A DNA stretch of 64,000 nucleotides from Nocardioides agri (GCF_013778305.1 NZ_JACEIC010000002.1:2691669-2755668), one strand, 5' to 3'. Shown: positions 34,385 to 45,375, counted from the stretch's first letter. A program made the numbers and translations. The notes: a model not told the origin generated them from the sequence alone.

Positions 34385-35436
34385 GCGTCCTGGTGCTGGT
34401 GACCGGGGCCGCGCGCAGCGGCACGAGCACGATGGCCGGTGCCCTGCACCACCTCGGTCTCGACGTGCCCGGCCCCTACCTGCGCGCCAACGCGTCCAAC
34501 CCCAAGGGGTTCTACGAGTCCCGCTGGGCGGTCCGCTTCCACAACCGGCTGATCGTGCGGGCCGGGATCAACGTGGTCGACGGCCGCCCCGACGCCTTCG
34601 ACCGCGTGCAGGCCGTCATCGACGGCAAGGCGCGCCGCCAGCTCGCCGGCTACCTGGCCCGGCACGACCGCGCACCGCAGCTGGTCGTCAAGGACCCGCG
34701 CACCGTGTGGGCCCAGCAGCTGTGGCGTGACGTCGGGCGCGACGAGGGCCGCGAGGTCCGCTACCTGTCGATGCTGCGCCACCCGGCCGAGGTGGTCAGC
34801 AGCCGCACGACGTACTACGCGCGCGGCACCAGCGCCAACGAGATCCGCCAGCAGTCCACGCTGAACCTGATGCGCTGGATCAACACCTCGCTGGTCAGCG
34901 AGCGCGAGACCAGGGGCGCCGTGCGCAGCTTCGCCGGGTACGCCGAGCTGCTGCAGGACTGGCGGGGCACGATGGCCCGCGTCGGTGCCGAGCTCGGGCT
35001 GCGCTTCGACCCCCCGGTCGACCAGAAGCCGCACCCCGTCGACGACTTCATCGACCCCGGGCTGCGCCGGCACACGCCGTCGTGGGACGGCATGCGGGTG
35101 CCCGACGTGCTCCGGTCGATGGCCCAGGAGGTGTGGGACGCCCAGGTCGCGCTGGCCGGCTCCGGCGGCTCCGACGCCGAGGCGTGGGCGACGCTCGACC
35201 AGGTCGGCGCGGCCTACCACCGGCTGGTCGACGACGGGCTGCTGCTCTCCCAGGAGACCATCCAGGAGGCCGTGCGGGCCGCCCGCGCGGCCGGCATCCG
35301 GCAGGGCCGCCGCGACGCTCGCGCCACGGCCGTCCCACCCCCCGCCGGGCCCGAGGCCCGCCCCGTCGGCGACGTGCGCAGCCGGGAGCTGCTCGGCGTC
35401 GTGACGCACCGGCTCATCAACCGCTCGCGTCGATAG
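34381..35436 (+). CDS. sulfotransferase-like P-loop protein inside the nad operon
   Basis: 351 residues. P-loop VLVTGAARSGTSTMAGALHHLG (residues 5-26) and PKGFYESRWAVRFHNRL, VVKDPRTVW and RYLSMLRHPAEVVSSR match the sulfotransferase family, with the conserved Arg/Ser of the 3'-phosphate site in RHPAEVVSS. The ~80 C-terminal residues are disordered and Arg-rich. Coupled to nadB by ATGA, while nadC after it has its own leaderless promoter. The gene therefore looks inserted between nadB and nadC; sulfation of an envelope glycan is the most likely role. Confidence 0.75.
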   Translation: MSVLVLVTGAARSGTSTMAGALHHLGLDVPGPYLRANASNPKGFYESRWAVRFHNRLIVRAGINVVDGRPDAFDRVQAVIDGKARRQLAGYLARHDRAPQLVVKDPRTVWAQQLWRDVGRDEGREVRYLSMLRHPAEVVSSRTTYYARGTSANEIRQQSTLNLMRWINTSLVSERETRGAVRSFAGYAELLQDWRGTMARVGAELGLRFDPPVDQKPHPVDDFIDPGLRRHTPSWDGMRVPDVLRSMAQEVWDAQVALAGSGGSDAEAWATLDQVGAAYHRLVDDGLLLSQETIQEAVRAARAAGIRQGRRDARATAVPPPAGPEARPVGDVRSRELLGVVTHRLINRSRR

Positions 35437-35439
35437 GCT
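35434..35439 (+). promoter_or_regulatory. candidate leaderless -10 of nadC
   Basis: TAGGCT overlaps the sulfotransferase stop codon and ends 6 nt before GTG 35446. Confidence 0.45.
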
Positions 35440-35445
35440 CCCCGG

Positions 35446-36318
35446 GTGAAGACGCTGCTCGACGAGCTGACCGCGGCCGGCCTCGACCCGGACGCCCTGG
35501 TGCGCCAGATCGCCGACGCCCTGCTCGAGGACGCACCCGACGGCGACGTCACCAGCGAGGCCACGATCCCGCCCGGCGCACGCGGCACGGCGCTCTTCGC
35601 GACCCGTGTGGACGGCGTGGTCGCCGGCCTCGGGGTCGCCGCGCTGGTCTTCCACCACGTGCTCGGCGACGACGTCGAGATCGCCGACCGGCTGCCCGAC
35701 GGCAGCCGGGTCTCGGCCGGCGACGTCGTGATGCGGGTCAGTGGTCCGACCCGCGGCCTGCTCACGGCCGAGCGCACGGCCCTCAACTACGCCAGCCACC
35801 TCTCGGGCATCGCGACCGCCACCGCGGCCTGGGTCGACGCGCTGAGCGGCACCCGCGCCCGGGTGCTCGACACTCGCAAGACGCTGCCGAACTACCGCGC
35901 CCTGCAGAAGTACGCCGTGCGCTGCGGCGGCGGCGTCAACCACCGCTTCAGCCTCTCCGACCGCGCGATGGTCAAGGACAACCACGTGGTGGCCGCCGGC
36001 GGCGTGGTGCCCGCCTACGAGGCCGTGCGCGCGGCGTACCCCGGCCTGCGCGTCGAGGTGGAGGTGACCGACCTCGACCAGCTGCGCGAGCTGCTGGAGG
36101 CGGGGTGCAGCGAGATCCTCCTCGACAACATGGACACCGCGACGATGGCCGAGGCGGTCCGGATCACCGACGGCCGCGCGACGCTGGAGGCCTCCGGCGG
36201 GCTCACGATCGAGCGCGCGCGCGAGGTCGCGGAGACCGGCGTCGACTTCATCTCGGTCGGCGCACTCACCCACTCGGTGAAGGTCTTCGACCTCGGCCTG
36301 GACCTCCTGGACGACTGA
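35446..36318 (+). CDS. nadC: nicotinate-nucleotide pyrophosphorylase (carboxylating, quinolinate phosphoribosyltransferase)
   Basis: Converts quinolinate and PRPP to nicotinate mononucleotide, CO2 and PPi. 290 residues. Motifs: ALLEDAPDGDVTSEATIP, GLLTAERTALNYASHLSGIAT, RVLDTRKTLPNYRALQKYAV, CGGGVNHRFSLSDRAMVKDNH, EVEVTDLDQLRELL, EILLDNMD and LEASGGLTIE. All basic PRPP and quinolinate-binding residues are visible. GTG start supported by the -10 hexamer. The stop shares one base with the coaX start. Confidence 0.97.
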   Translation: MKTLLDELTAAGLDPDALVRQIADALLEDAPDGDVTSEATIPPGARGTALFATRVDGVVAGLGVAALVFHHVLGDDVEIADRLPDGSRVSAGDVVMRVSGPTRGLLTAERTALNYASHLSGIATATAAWVDALSGTRARVLDTRKTLPNYRALQKYAVRCGGGVNHRFSLSDRAMVKDNHVVAAGGVVPAYEAVRAAYPGLRVEVEVTDLDQLRELLEAGCSEILLDNMDTATMAEAVRITDGRATLEASGGLTIERAREVAETGVDFISVGALTHSVKVFDLGLDLLDD

Positions 36319-37091
36319 TGGCCCTGCTCGCCGCCGACATCGGCAACGCCCACACCGTGCTCGGGCTGATCCGCGACGGCGACGTCACGGCCGACTGGCG
36401 GGTCGCCACGGTCGATCGGCACACGGCCGACGAGTGGGCGGTGCTGCTGCGCGGCCTGCTCGGCCCGGCACTCGCCGAGGTCGACGGCATCGTCGTCTGC
36501 TCGACCGTCCCGGCCGTCCTGCACGAGTGGCGCGACATGCTGGCCCGGCACTTCGCCGAGCTGCGCAGCCTCGTGGTCGAGCCGGGCGTGCGCACCGGCG
36601 TGCCCGTCCTGATGGACAACCCGCGCGAGGTCGGCACCGACCGGATCGTCAACGCCCTGGCTGCGAGCCACGAGTACGGCGGACCCGCGATCGTCGTCGA
36701 CTTCGGTGGCACCGCCACGACGTTCGACGTGGTGAGCGGCCAGGGTCAGTACGTCGGCGGCGCGATCGCGCCCGGCATCGAGATCTCCCTGGAGGCACTC
36801 GGCCGGCGCGGTGCCCAGCTGCGCAAGGTCGAGCTGGCCCGGCCCCGGACGGTGATCGCCAAGAACACCGTCGAGGCGCTGCAGTCGGGGATGGTCTTCG
36901 GCGTCGCCAGCCAGGTCGAGGGCATCGTGTCGCGGATGATCGAGGAGCTCGGCGCCGTCCCCGACGACGTCACCGTCGTCGCCACCGGCTACCTCGCGCC
37001 GCTCGTTGTCGAGGAGTGCCGGAGCTTCACGCACCACGACCCGTGGCTCACCCTGCGCGGGCTCGAGCTGGTCTACGCGCGCAACGTCTGA
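36318..37091 (+). CDS. coaX: type III pantothenate kinase
   Basis: Phosphorylates pantothenate, the first step of CoA synthesis, linking the pan genes to CoA. 257 residues; ASKHA fold with LLAADIGNAHTVLGLI (phosphate 1), VVCSTVPAVL, NPREVGTDRIVNALAA (catalytic Asp in GTDR), VVDFGGTATTFDVV (phosphate 2) and GGAIAPGIEISLEALG (adenosine). Type III kinases are insensitive to CoA feedback and need a monovalent cation. Start coupled to nadC (TGATG). Confidence 0.96.
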   Translation: MALLAADIGNAHTVLGLIRDGDVTADWRVATVDRHTADEWAVLLRGLLGPALAEVDGIVVCSTVPAVLHEWRDMLARHFAELRSLVVEPGVRTGVPVLMDNPREVGTDRIVNALAASHEYGGPAIVVDFGGTATTFDVVSGQGQYVGGAIAPGIEISLEALGRRGAQLRKVELARPRTVIAKNTVEALQSGMVFGVASQVEGIVSRMIEELGAVPDDVTVVATGYLAPLVVEECRSFTHHDPWLTLRGLELVYARNV

Positions 37092-37172
37092 GCGGCCCGC
37101 TCCTGTAGAGTCGCGCGCGATCACGTCGGGGATCGCTTCGGTGTGCCCCGTCCAGCACCGAGCGGAGACAGT

Positions 37173-38144
37173 GTGAAGCAGGACAGCGCGGACAGCGAGC
37201 CCCTGGGCAGCCCGACCAGCCAGGACCTGGTGGTCGAGCTCGTCGGCTCTGGTCACGACGTCCTCCTCGTCGGCTGTGCCGACGGAGCCGTCGCCCGCGG
37301 GCTGGCCGCCGCCGGGTGCCGGGTCACAGGTCTCGACATCGACGAGTCCGTCGCCAGCGAGGCCGTGGAGTCCCTCGACCGGCTCGTCGTCCTCGACCTC
37401 GACGGCGGCGGGATCCACGACGCGCTGTCACCGGCGACGTTCGACGTGCTGGTCCTTGCTGGCACGCTCGGCCGCCTCGTCGACCCCGCCGGTGTGCTGC
37501 GCGACGCCGCCCGTCTGCTGCGCGAGCACGGCCGGGTCGTCGCCTCGGTCCCCAACGTCGCGCACGGCTCCGTGCGCCTGGCGCTGCTCCAGGGCCGGTG
37601 GGGCGCGGACGAGCAGCTGCATGGCTTCACCGACCGGAGCCTGCTCGACCTCCTCGAGAGTGTGGGCTTGGCCGCCGACGCACTGCGCTCGACCGTCGCG
37701 GACCCGCTCGAGGGCCCCGTGGCCGTCGACGACGCGATCGTGCTCCCGCGCGTGATCGAGTGGGTGCGCCACCAGCCGACCGCGCTCGACCGGGACTACG
37801 TCGTCGCAGCCCGGCGCGCCGGCGAGGCAGGCCCGCGGCCCGCGGTCGAGCCGGCGGCGTCGTACGCGTCGGTGCGCCGTCACGACCGGTACTCCGAGCA
37901 GATGGAGCAGGACCAGAAGGCCCGCTACGACCTGCTCACGATGCGCGACCACATCATCGGGCTCGAGGCGTCCGTCGCTGCCGCCCAGGCGCGCGAGGCC
38001 GACGCGAGGTCGCGGCTCCGCGCGGCCAACAAGCGGCTCCGGGAGCAGGCCGAGGAGAAGGTCGTGGCGGGCGACGCGGCCTCGGACAGCGAACGCGGCG
38101 GCGTCCGATCGGCGCTGCGCCGACGCGGCACCCGGAACGTCTGA
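37173..38144 (+). CDS. class I SAM methyltransferase with C-terminal coiled coil
   Basis: 323 residues from GTG 37173, which has GGAG upstream; a GTG at 37143 would add 10 residues. Residues ~20-180 are a methyltransferase fold: DVLLVGCADGAVARGLAAAGCRVTGLDID (motif I), FDVLVLAGTLGRLVDPAGVLR and GRVVASVPNVAHGSVRL. The last ~90 residues are a charged helical coiled coil. Methyltransferases of this type with coiled-coil tails act on long-chain glycans. A -10 candidate TAGAGT at 37106-37111 starts this three-gene group; its stop overlaps the next start (TGATG). Confidence 0.78.
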   Translation: MKQDSADSEPLGSPTSQDLVVELVGSGHDVLLVGCADGAVARGLAAAGCRVTGLDIDESVASEAVESLDRLVVLDLDGGGIHDALSPATFDVLVLAGTLGRLVDPAGVLRDAARLLREHGRVVASVPNVAHGSVRLALLQGRWGADEQLHGFTDRSLLDLLESVGLAADALRSTVADPLEGPVAVDDAIVLPRVIEWVRHQPTALDRDYVVAARRAGEAGPRPAVEPAASYASVRRHDRYSEQMEQDQKARYDLLTMRDHIIGLEASVAAAQAREADARSRLRAANKRLREQAEEKVVAGDAASDSERGGVRSALRRRGTRNV

Positions 38145-39805
38145 TGGACGAGTCCCGGCCCACGTTCTCGATCGTCACCCCGGTCTACAACCCGCCGCTG
38201 GACATCCTCCGGTCGACGATCGCCTCCGTGCGGGCCCAGGCGTTCAGGGACTGGGAGCTCATCCTCGTCGACGACCGATCGCCGGACGACGCCGTGCGCG
38301 AGGTGCTCCGGGCCGAGGCCGCGACCGACCCGCGCATCCGCGTCATCGAGCGGGAGACCAACGGGCACATCGTCGCCGCCTCCAACGACGGCATCGAGGC
38401 GGCCCGCGGCGAGTTCATCGCGCTGCTCGACCACGACGACCTGCTCGTCCCCCAGGCGCTGCGCGTGGTGCGCCGGGCGATCGAGCAGTACCCCGACGCG
38501 GACTACCTCTACTCCGACGAGGAGATCGTCGACGCCGACGGCGCGCGGCTCGGGCAGTTCCACAAGCCGGTCTGGTCGCCGGAGCGGCTCCGCGGCCAGA
38601 TGTACACCGGGCACCTCTCCGTGCTGCGCACGTCCGTCGTCCGCGAGGTCGGCGGCTTCCGCGAGGGCTTCGACGGATCGCAGGACCACGACCTGGTGCT
38701 GCGGGTGACCGAGCGCGCCCGAGTGATCGTCCACGTGCCGCGCGTGCTCTACCACTGGCGGGGCGCGCCGGGCTCGGTCGTGCACGACCCGGAGGCGAAG
38801 CCGTACGCCTGGGAGGCCGGCCGCCGCGCGGTGCAGGAGCACCTCGACCGGGTCGGCATCGCTGCGACCGCGGAGCTCGGTCGGACTCGCCACTCGATGC
38901 GCCTCCAGCGTCGGCTCGACCCCGAGGTCACGATCAGCGTCGTGATCCCGACGCGGGGCAGCCAGGGTCTCGTCTGGGGCAAGCGCCGCACCTTCGTGGT
39001 CGACGCGATCCGCTCGATGCGCGAGCGAGGTGGCCACCAGCGGGTCGAGTTCGTGGTCGTCTACGACGAGGACACCGATCCCGACCGGCTCGACGAGGTG
39101 CGCGCGGTGGGCGGTCCGGACGTCAATCTCGTGCCCTACCGACCGCCGTTCAACTTCAGCGCGAAGTGCAACGTCGGCGTCGCCGCGTCGTACGGCGACG
39201 TGATCGTGTTGCTCAACGACGACGTCGAGATCGCCTCCGACGGCTTCCTGGTCGACCTCGTCGCGCCCCTCTACGAGGAGGGCGTCGGTGCGACCGGAGC
39301 GCGGCTGCTCTTCTCCGACAGCACCATCCAGCACGCGGGCGTCGTCGTGTTCGACGGAGGTCCCGGCCACGCGATGTACAAGATGCGCGGCACCACCCCC
39401 GGCCCGTTCAGCGCCCTGGTCCTCAACCGTGAGGTCTCCGCCGTCACGGGCGCCTGCATCGCGCTGAAGCGGTCGACGTACGAGCGGATCGGGGGCATGT
39501 CCGAGCAGTTCCCGCTCAGCTACAACGACGTCGACTTCTGCAACAAGATCACGGCGGCCGGCTTGCGGATCCTGTGGATCGCGTCGGCGACGGCCTACCA
39601 CTTCGAGTCGAAGTCGCGCGACCCCGAGGTGCGGCCGTGGGAGAAGCAGCTCCTGGCCGAACGCTGGATCCCGCCCCTGCAGGACCTCTATCTGCCGACG
39701 TACCGACGGAACGGCCGCTCGGAGATCGGGGTGGCTCGGGGCAGCGCGCCGCGCGGGCACGACGCGGCCGGCCGTCCGGTGGCGCCGCGGGGTGACCAAG
39801 CGTGA
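38144..39805 (+). CDS. double GT2 glycosyltransferase
   Basis: 553 residues with two complete GT-A domains. The first (about 1-230): FSIVTPVYNPPLDILRSTIASV, LILVDDRSPDD, GEFIALLDHDDLL and QDHDLVLRVTERA. The second (about 260-510): SVVIPTRGSQGLVWGKRR, DVIVLLNDDVEIA, VTGACIALKRSTYERIGG and YNDVDFCNKI. Both retain DxD and ED/DD motifs, as in bifunctional rhamnosyl- or galactofuranosyl-type transferases that build a repeating unit. Coupled to the methyltransferase before it and to the membrane protein after it (GTGA). Confidence 0.86.
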   Translation: MDESRPTFSIVTPVYNPPLDILRSTIASVRAQAFRDWELILVDDRSPDDAVREVLRAEAATDPRIRVIERETNGHIVAASNDGIEAARGEFIALLDHDDLLVPQALRVVRRAIEQYPDADYLYSDEEIVDADGARLGQFHKPVWSPERLRGQMYTGHLSVLRTSVVREVGGFREGFDGSQDHDLVLRVTERARVIVHVPRVLYHWRGAPGSVVHDPEAKPYAWEAGRRAVQEHLDRVGIAATAELGRTRHSMRLQRRLDPEVTISVVIPTRGSQGLVWGKRRTFVVDAIRSMRERGGHQRVEFVVVYDEDTDPDRLDEVRAVGGPDVNLVPYRPPFNFSAKCNVGVAASYGDVIVLLNDDVEIASDGFLVDLVAPLYEEGVGATGARLLFSDSTIQHAGVVVFDGGPGHAMYKMRGTTPGPFSALVLNREVSAVTGACIALKRSTYERIGGMSEQFPLSYNDVDFCNKITAAGLRILWIASATAYHFESKSRDPEVRPWEKQLLAERWIPPLQDLYLPTYRRNGRSEIGVARGSAPRGHDAAGRPVAPRGDQA

Positions 39806-41217
39806 GCACCACGGATCCCACCGGTCTCGCGTCCGGAGCGGCGCGGCCGGCTGCCGCGGCCGAGCCCCCGGAGACGCCGATGCCCTCGGGAGCATCCGCC
39901 AGCTGGGGACGCCGACTGCTCGTGCTCGCGGGTCTGGTGGCCATCGCCGCCACCCTGGTGCTGGCGCACGTCAAGGAGTACCCGCTCCTCTCGCCGATCG
40001 ACGAGCTCCAGCACATCGACTACCTCGACCAGGCCAGCCGGTTCGACCTCGTCGAGGGCGGCGAGCGCGTGCACCGGACGGCGATGCGCGAGCAGTCGTG
40101 CCGGGGCATCGACTCCCCGGGCTTCGTGAGCCCCCCGTGTGCCCAGCGGCACCTCGACCCGGCTGCCTACCAGGAGTCCGGCTTCAACACCGCCGCCGCC
40201 GACCCGCCGGTCTACTACTACGCCACCGGTCTGACCTCGCGCGCGCTGGCGGCGATCCTGCCCGGCACCGACAGCATCGTCACCATCGGGCGGTCCCTCG
40301 GCACCCTGTGGCTCACCGCCGGGCTGCTCGTCACGTTCCTGCTGACGCGACGCCTCGGCGGCTCGACGGCCGCGGGCATGGCGGTCTGCCTGCTGGTCGC
40401 CAGCACGCCGGCGGTCCTGCACCCGAGCGCGACGATCACCAGCGACGCCCCGGCGCTGCTCGTCGGGGGCATGCTCGCCCTCGTCGCCTGGGCGGTGGTC
40501 CACGGACGCGCGCACCCCGCGTGGGCCGGTGCGGCCGCGCTCGTCGCGACCCTGGTGAAGGTCACGAGCATCGCGCCGATCGGGCTCACCCTGCTGTTCG
40601 TGCTGCTGATGATGCTGCCGATCGGGAACCGCGACGGCGCGGGAGCGGTGACGCCGCTCGCTCGCCGCCGTGGCCTGCTCACCATGGCGTCCGTCGTCGC
40701 CGGGACCCTCGTCGGGCTCGCGGGCTGGACCGCGGTCACCAGGATCATCACGCCGGCCGACGCCGAGCGCAGCCCGATGGCGCGGTTCGACGTCAGCTCC
40801 ATCGGCTCCGACCAGCTGTTGACCAACGCCTTCGCGACCGTCACGCCCGTGGTCAACCCCTACGTGCCGGCCATTTTCGCGACGATGCTGCTGCTGGTGC
40901 TCGTCGCGGTGCTCAACCTGCTGCTGATCTCCGCGACGATCGGCGCTGCCTGGAGCCGCACGACCCACCGCTCCGTCCAGCTGCTGTCGCTCTCCACGCT
41001 CGTGACGATGCTGGTGGCGGGTGATGTGTTCGTGGGCGTCTACTTCTTCATCGCCCACGCCTATGTCCCCATCCCCGCGCGGTACGCGCTGGGGGTCCTG
41101 CCCATGGCCGCGGCCGTGCTCGCCAGCGTCGCGAGCCAGCGCCGGCACTGGGACTACGTACTCCTCGGACTCGGCCTGCTGAGCTTCGTGGTGACCCTCA
41201 AGAACGTGCTGACCTGA
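39802..41217 (+). CDS. polytopic membrane protein (DUF2142/GT-C-like)
   Basis: 471 residues with about nine to ten membrane helices, beginning at LLVLAGLVAIAATLVLAHV. The first outside loop is acidic (SPIDELQHIDYLDQASRFD), the feature of GT-C enzymes that bind a lipid-linked sugar donor, and DPPVYYYATGL follows. Together these fit the DUF2142 family of presumed lipid-linked sugar transferases. With the double GT2 and methyltransferase it forms a compact glycan-modifying operon. Ends immediately upstream of the AT-rich lsr2 promoter region. Confidence 0.75.
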   Translation: MSTTDPTGLASGAARPAAAAEPPETPMPSGASASWGRRLLVLAGLVAIAATLVLAHVKEYPLLSPIDELQHIDYLDQASRFDLVEGGERVHRTAMREQSCRGIDSPGFVSPPCAQRHLDPAAYQESGFNTAAADPPVYYYATGLTSRALAAILPGTDSIVTIGRSLGTLWLTAGLLVTFLLTRRLGGSTAAGMAVCLLVASTPAVLHPSATITSDAPALLVGGMLALVAWAVVHGRAHPAWAGAAALVATLVKVTSIAPIGLTLLFVLLMMLPIGNRDGAGAVTPLARRRGLLTMASVVAGTLVGLAGWTAVTRIITPADAERSPMARFDVSSIGSDQLLTNAFATVTPVVNPYVPAIFATMLLLVLVAVLNLLLISATIGAAWSRTTHRSVQLLSLSTLVTMLVAGDVFVGVYFFIAHAYVPIPARYALGVLPMAAAVLASVASQRRHWDYVLLGLGLLSFVVTLKNVLT

Positions 41218-41355
41218 CAATTCCCCGGCGGAATTCCTCCGGTCGGGCAATTCCCGCGTGAATCGCGAAATGGCGTTTTTTGCGAGCCGAATTATGCGCG
41301 CGGTTTTTGATATGTATTCTGGCTCCGTCTTTTTGTCTGGTGGTGGAGGGTGAAT
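41218..41355 (+). promoter_or_regulatory. AT-rich upstream region of lsr2
   Basis: Visibly richer in A/T than the surroundings (runs such as AATTCC, TTTTTT, GATATGTATTCT). Contains an inverted repeat AATTCC-CCGGC-GGAATT at 41219-41235, possibly the terminator of the membrane protein. A -10 candidate TATTCT lies at 41315-41320; the -35 is unclear. Lsr2-type proteins bind AT-rich DNA, so autoregulation is plausible. Confidence 0.55.
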
Positions 41356-41688
41356 ATGGCGCAGAAGATCCACATCGTGCTCGAGGACGACATCGACGGC
41401 AGCGAGGCCACCGAGACGGTGACGTTCGGCCTCGACGGCACGACGTATGAGATCGACCTCAACGACAAGAACGCCGCCAAGCTGCGCGACGCGCTCGCGC
41501 CGTACGTCGGCCACGGTCGCAAGGTCGGCGCGGCCCCGCGCCGGAGCGGCGGTCGCAAGGCCACGGCCACCGGCGCCGGCCCCACCGCGAAGGAGATCCG
41601 CGACTGGGCCCGCGAGAACGGCCACGACGTGCCCGACCGCGGTCGGGTCTCCGCGGACGTGCGCTCGGCGTACGACGCCGCCCACTGA
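41356..41688 (+). CDS. lsr2: Lsr2 nucleoid-associated xenogeneic silencer
   Basis: 110 residues. N-terminal oligomerisation domain (QKIHIVLEDDIDGSEATETVTFGLDGTTYEIDL), basic linker with RRSGGRK, and C-terminal DNA-binding domain with the AT-hook-like RGR in VPDRGRVSADVRSAYDAA. Silences AT-rich foreign DNA in actinobacteria. The ATG at 41356 has GGAGGG 5 nt upstream; a GTG at 41350 would overlap that site. Followed by a strong terminator, then clpC, the order also seen in mycobacteria. Confidence 0.95.
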   Translation: MAQKIHIVLEDDIDGSEATETVTFGLDGTTYEIDLNDKNAAKLRDALAPYVGHGRKVGAAPRRSGGRKATATGAGPTAKEIRDWARENGHDVPDRGRVSADVRSAYDAAH

Positions 41689-41698
41689 CGCTGACGGG

Positions 41699-41732
41699 CA
41701 GCCCCGCACCGGTCCGGACCGGTGCGGGGCTG
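41699..41732. terminator. perfect 34-bp palindrome, terminator of lsr2
   Basis: A perfect palindrome centred at TCCGGA, 10 nt after the lsr2 stop; it folds into a hairpin of up to 15 pairs with a four-base loop and is G/C-rich. Its right end overlaps the ClgR-like site. Confidence 0.8.
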
Positions 41733-41748
41733 TTCGCTGTGAGCGGAC
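41732..41748 (+). promoter_or_regulatory. candidate ClgR operator upstream of clpC
   Basis: GTTCGC-TGTGA-GCGGAC: the CGC-N5-GCG core with flanking GTT and GAC, one mismatch from palindromic. ClgR activates clp genes in Streptomyces and Corynebacterium through such a site. Confidence 0.4.
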
Positions 41749-41771
41749 TCGGACTGATTCGGTGGCGATCG

Positions 41772-41798
41772 GGGAACGCGTAGGCTGTCCGTGGGGTT
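41772..41798 (+). promoter_or_regulatory. candidate SigR/SigH-type promoter of clpC
   Basis: GGGAAC at 41772-41777 and GTT at 41796-41798, separated by 18 nt, fit the disulfide-stress sigma consensus GGAAY-N18-GTT. It lies 43 nt before the clpC start. Confidence 0.5.
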
Positions 41799-41841
41799 GG
41801 AGTACTCGTAGCCCCACCAGATGCTTTCAGGAGAGATGCGC

Positions 41842-44406
<2,565 letters not shown>

Positions 44407-44411
44407 GACCC

Positions 44412-44503
44412 GCGAGTCGGCGCGTCTTGCCCGGCTGAGAGGCGCGAGTCGGCGCGTCTTGCCCGCCCCTCTGGGGATAGAACGGGCAAGACGCGCCGAC
44501 TCG
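44412..44503. repeat. two direct and one inverted copy of a 21-22 bp element; convergent terminator
   Basis: GCGAGTCGGCGCGTCTTGCC begins copies at 44412 and 44444; its reverse complement lies at 44483-44503. The second and third copies form a 21-bp perfect stem with a 17-nt loop that itself holds CCCC-TCT-GGGG. It sits between the convergent clpC and mutY genes and probably terminates both. Confidence 0.85.
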
Positions 44504-44508
44504 GCATT

Positions 44509-45375
44509 TCAGGGCAGCGCGTAGGTCTCCGGGCCGACGCGGGCGACCAGGCCGTCGTCGACCAGGCTGGCCAGGCACCGCACCCGCTGGGCCTCGTCGG
44601 ACCAGGCGGCGTCGAGCCGGCTGCGGTGCACCGGGCCGTCGCTGTCGCGGAGGACGCCGAGCAGGCGGCCCCGGCACTGGCGGTCGGTGCCGGCCCACGC
44701 CTGCACCTTGCGCGGCGGCCCGTCGTACGCCGGCCGCCCGGCGGCCCGCCAGGCGCACTGGTCGGCGATCGGGCAGGCGTCGCAGCGCGGGCCGGCGGCC
44801 GTGCACACCAGGGCGCCGAGCTCCATCACCGCGACCGACCAGGTGGCTGCGGTCGCCTCGTCCTCCGGGAGCAAGCCGCGGGCGACCTCCCGCTCGGCCT
44901 TGGTGACCGAGGGCGCCGGGAACTCCACGCCGGCGATGGCGCGGGCGAACACCCGGCGCACGTTGGTGTCGAGCACGACGTGGCGCCGCCCGTGGGCGAA
45001 GCTGGCGATCGCGGCAGCCGTGTAGTCGCCGACGCCCGGCAGCGCCAGCAGGTCGTCGTACGACGCCGGCACCTGCCCGCCGTGCTCCTCGACGATCGCA
45101 GTCGCGGCGGCGTGCAGGCGCAGGGCGCGGCGGGGGTAGCCGAGCCGGCCCCAGGCCCGGACCGCCTCGCCGCTCGACTCCGCCGCGAGGGCGGCCGGCG
45201 TGGGCCAGCGCTCCAGCCACTGCTCGTGGACGGGCAGCACGCGGGCGACCGGTGTCTGCTGGAGCATGAACTCCGAGACCATCACCGACCACGCCGACGC
45301 GTCCGGCCGGCGCCACGGCAGGTCGCGGGCGTGTTCGTCGTACCAGCGCAGGATCGGCTCGTGCAGGTCACTCAT
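44509..45375 (-). CDS. mutY: A/G-specific adenine glycosylase
   Basis: Removes adenine mispaired with 8-oxoguanine. 288 residues from ATG 45375 (a longer form from 45387 is possible). Catalytic glutamate in MVSEFMLQQTPVARVLP, helix-hairpin-helix LPGVGDYTAAAIASFA, catalytic aspartate in VVLDTNVRRVFAR, and a complete 4Fe-4S loop C-x6-C-x2-C-x5-C (CTAAGPRCDACPIADQC). The long MutT-like C-terminal domain of E. coli MutY is replaced by a short winged-helix-like tail, as in other actinobacterial proteins. Confidence 0.93.
   Translation of the reverse strand: MSDLHEPILRWYDEHARDLPWRRPDASAWSVMVSEFMLQQTPVARVLPVHEQWLERWPTPAALAAESSGEAVRAWGRLGYPRRALRLHAAATAIVEEHGGQVPASYDDLLALPGVGDYTAAAIASFAHGRRHVVLDTNVRRVFARAIAGVEFPAPSVTKAEREVARGLLPEDEATAATWSVAVMELGALVCTAAGPRCDACPIADQCAWRAAGRPAYDGPPRKVQAWAGTDRQCRGRLLGVLRDSDGPVHRSRLDAAWSDEAQRVRCLASLVDDGLVARVGPETYALP

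Noticed and set aside
41350-41355. GTG start for lsr2 at 41350
   Set aside because: It overlaps the GGAGGG ribosome site; ATG 41356 has correct spacing and the usual Lsr2 N-terminus.
44412-44503. CRISPR array
   Set aside because: Only two direct copies separated by about 10 nt, the third is inverted, and no cas genes are near.
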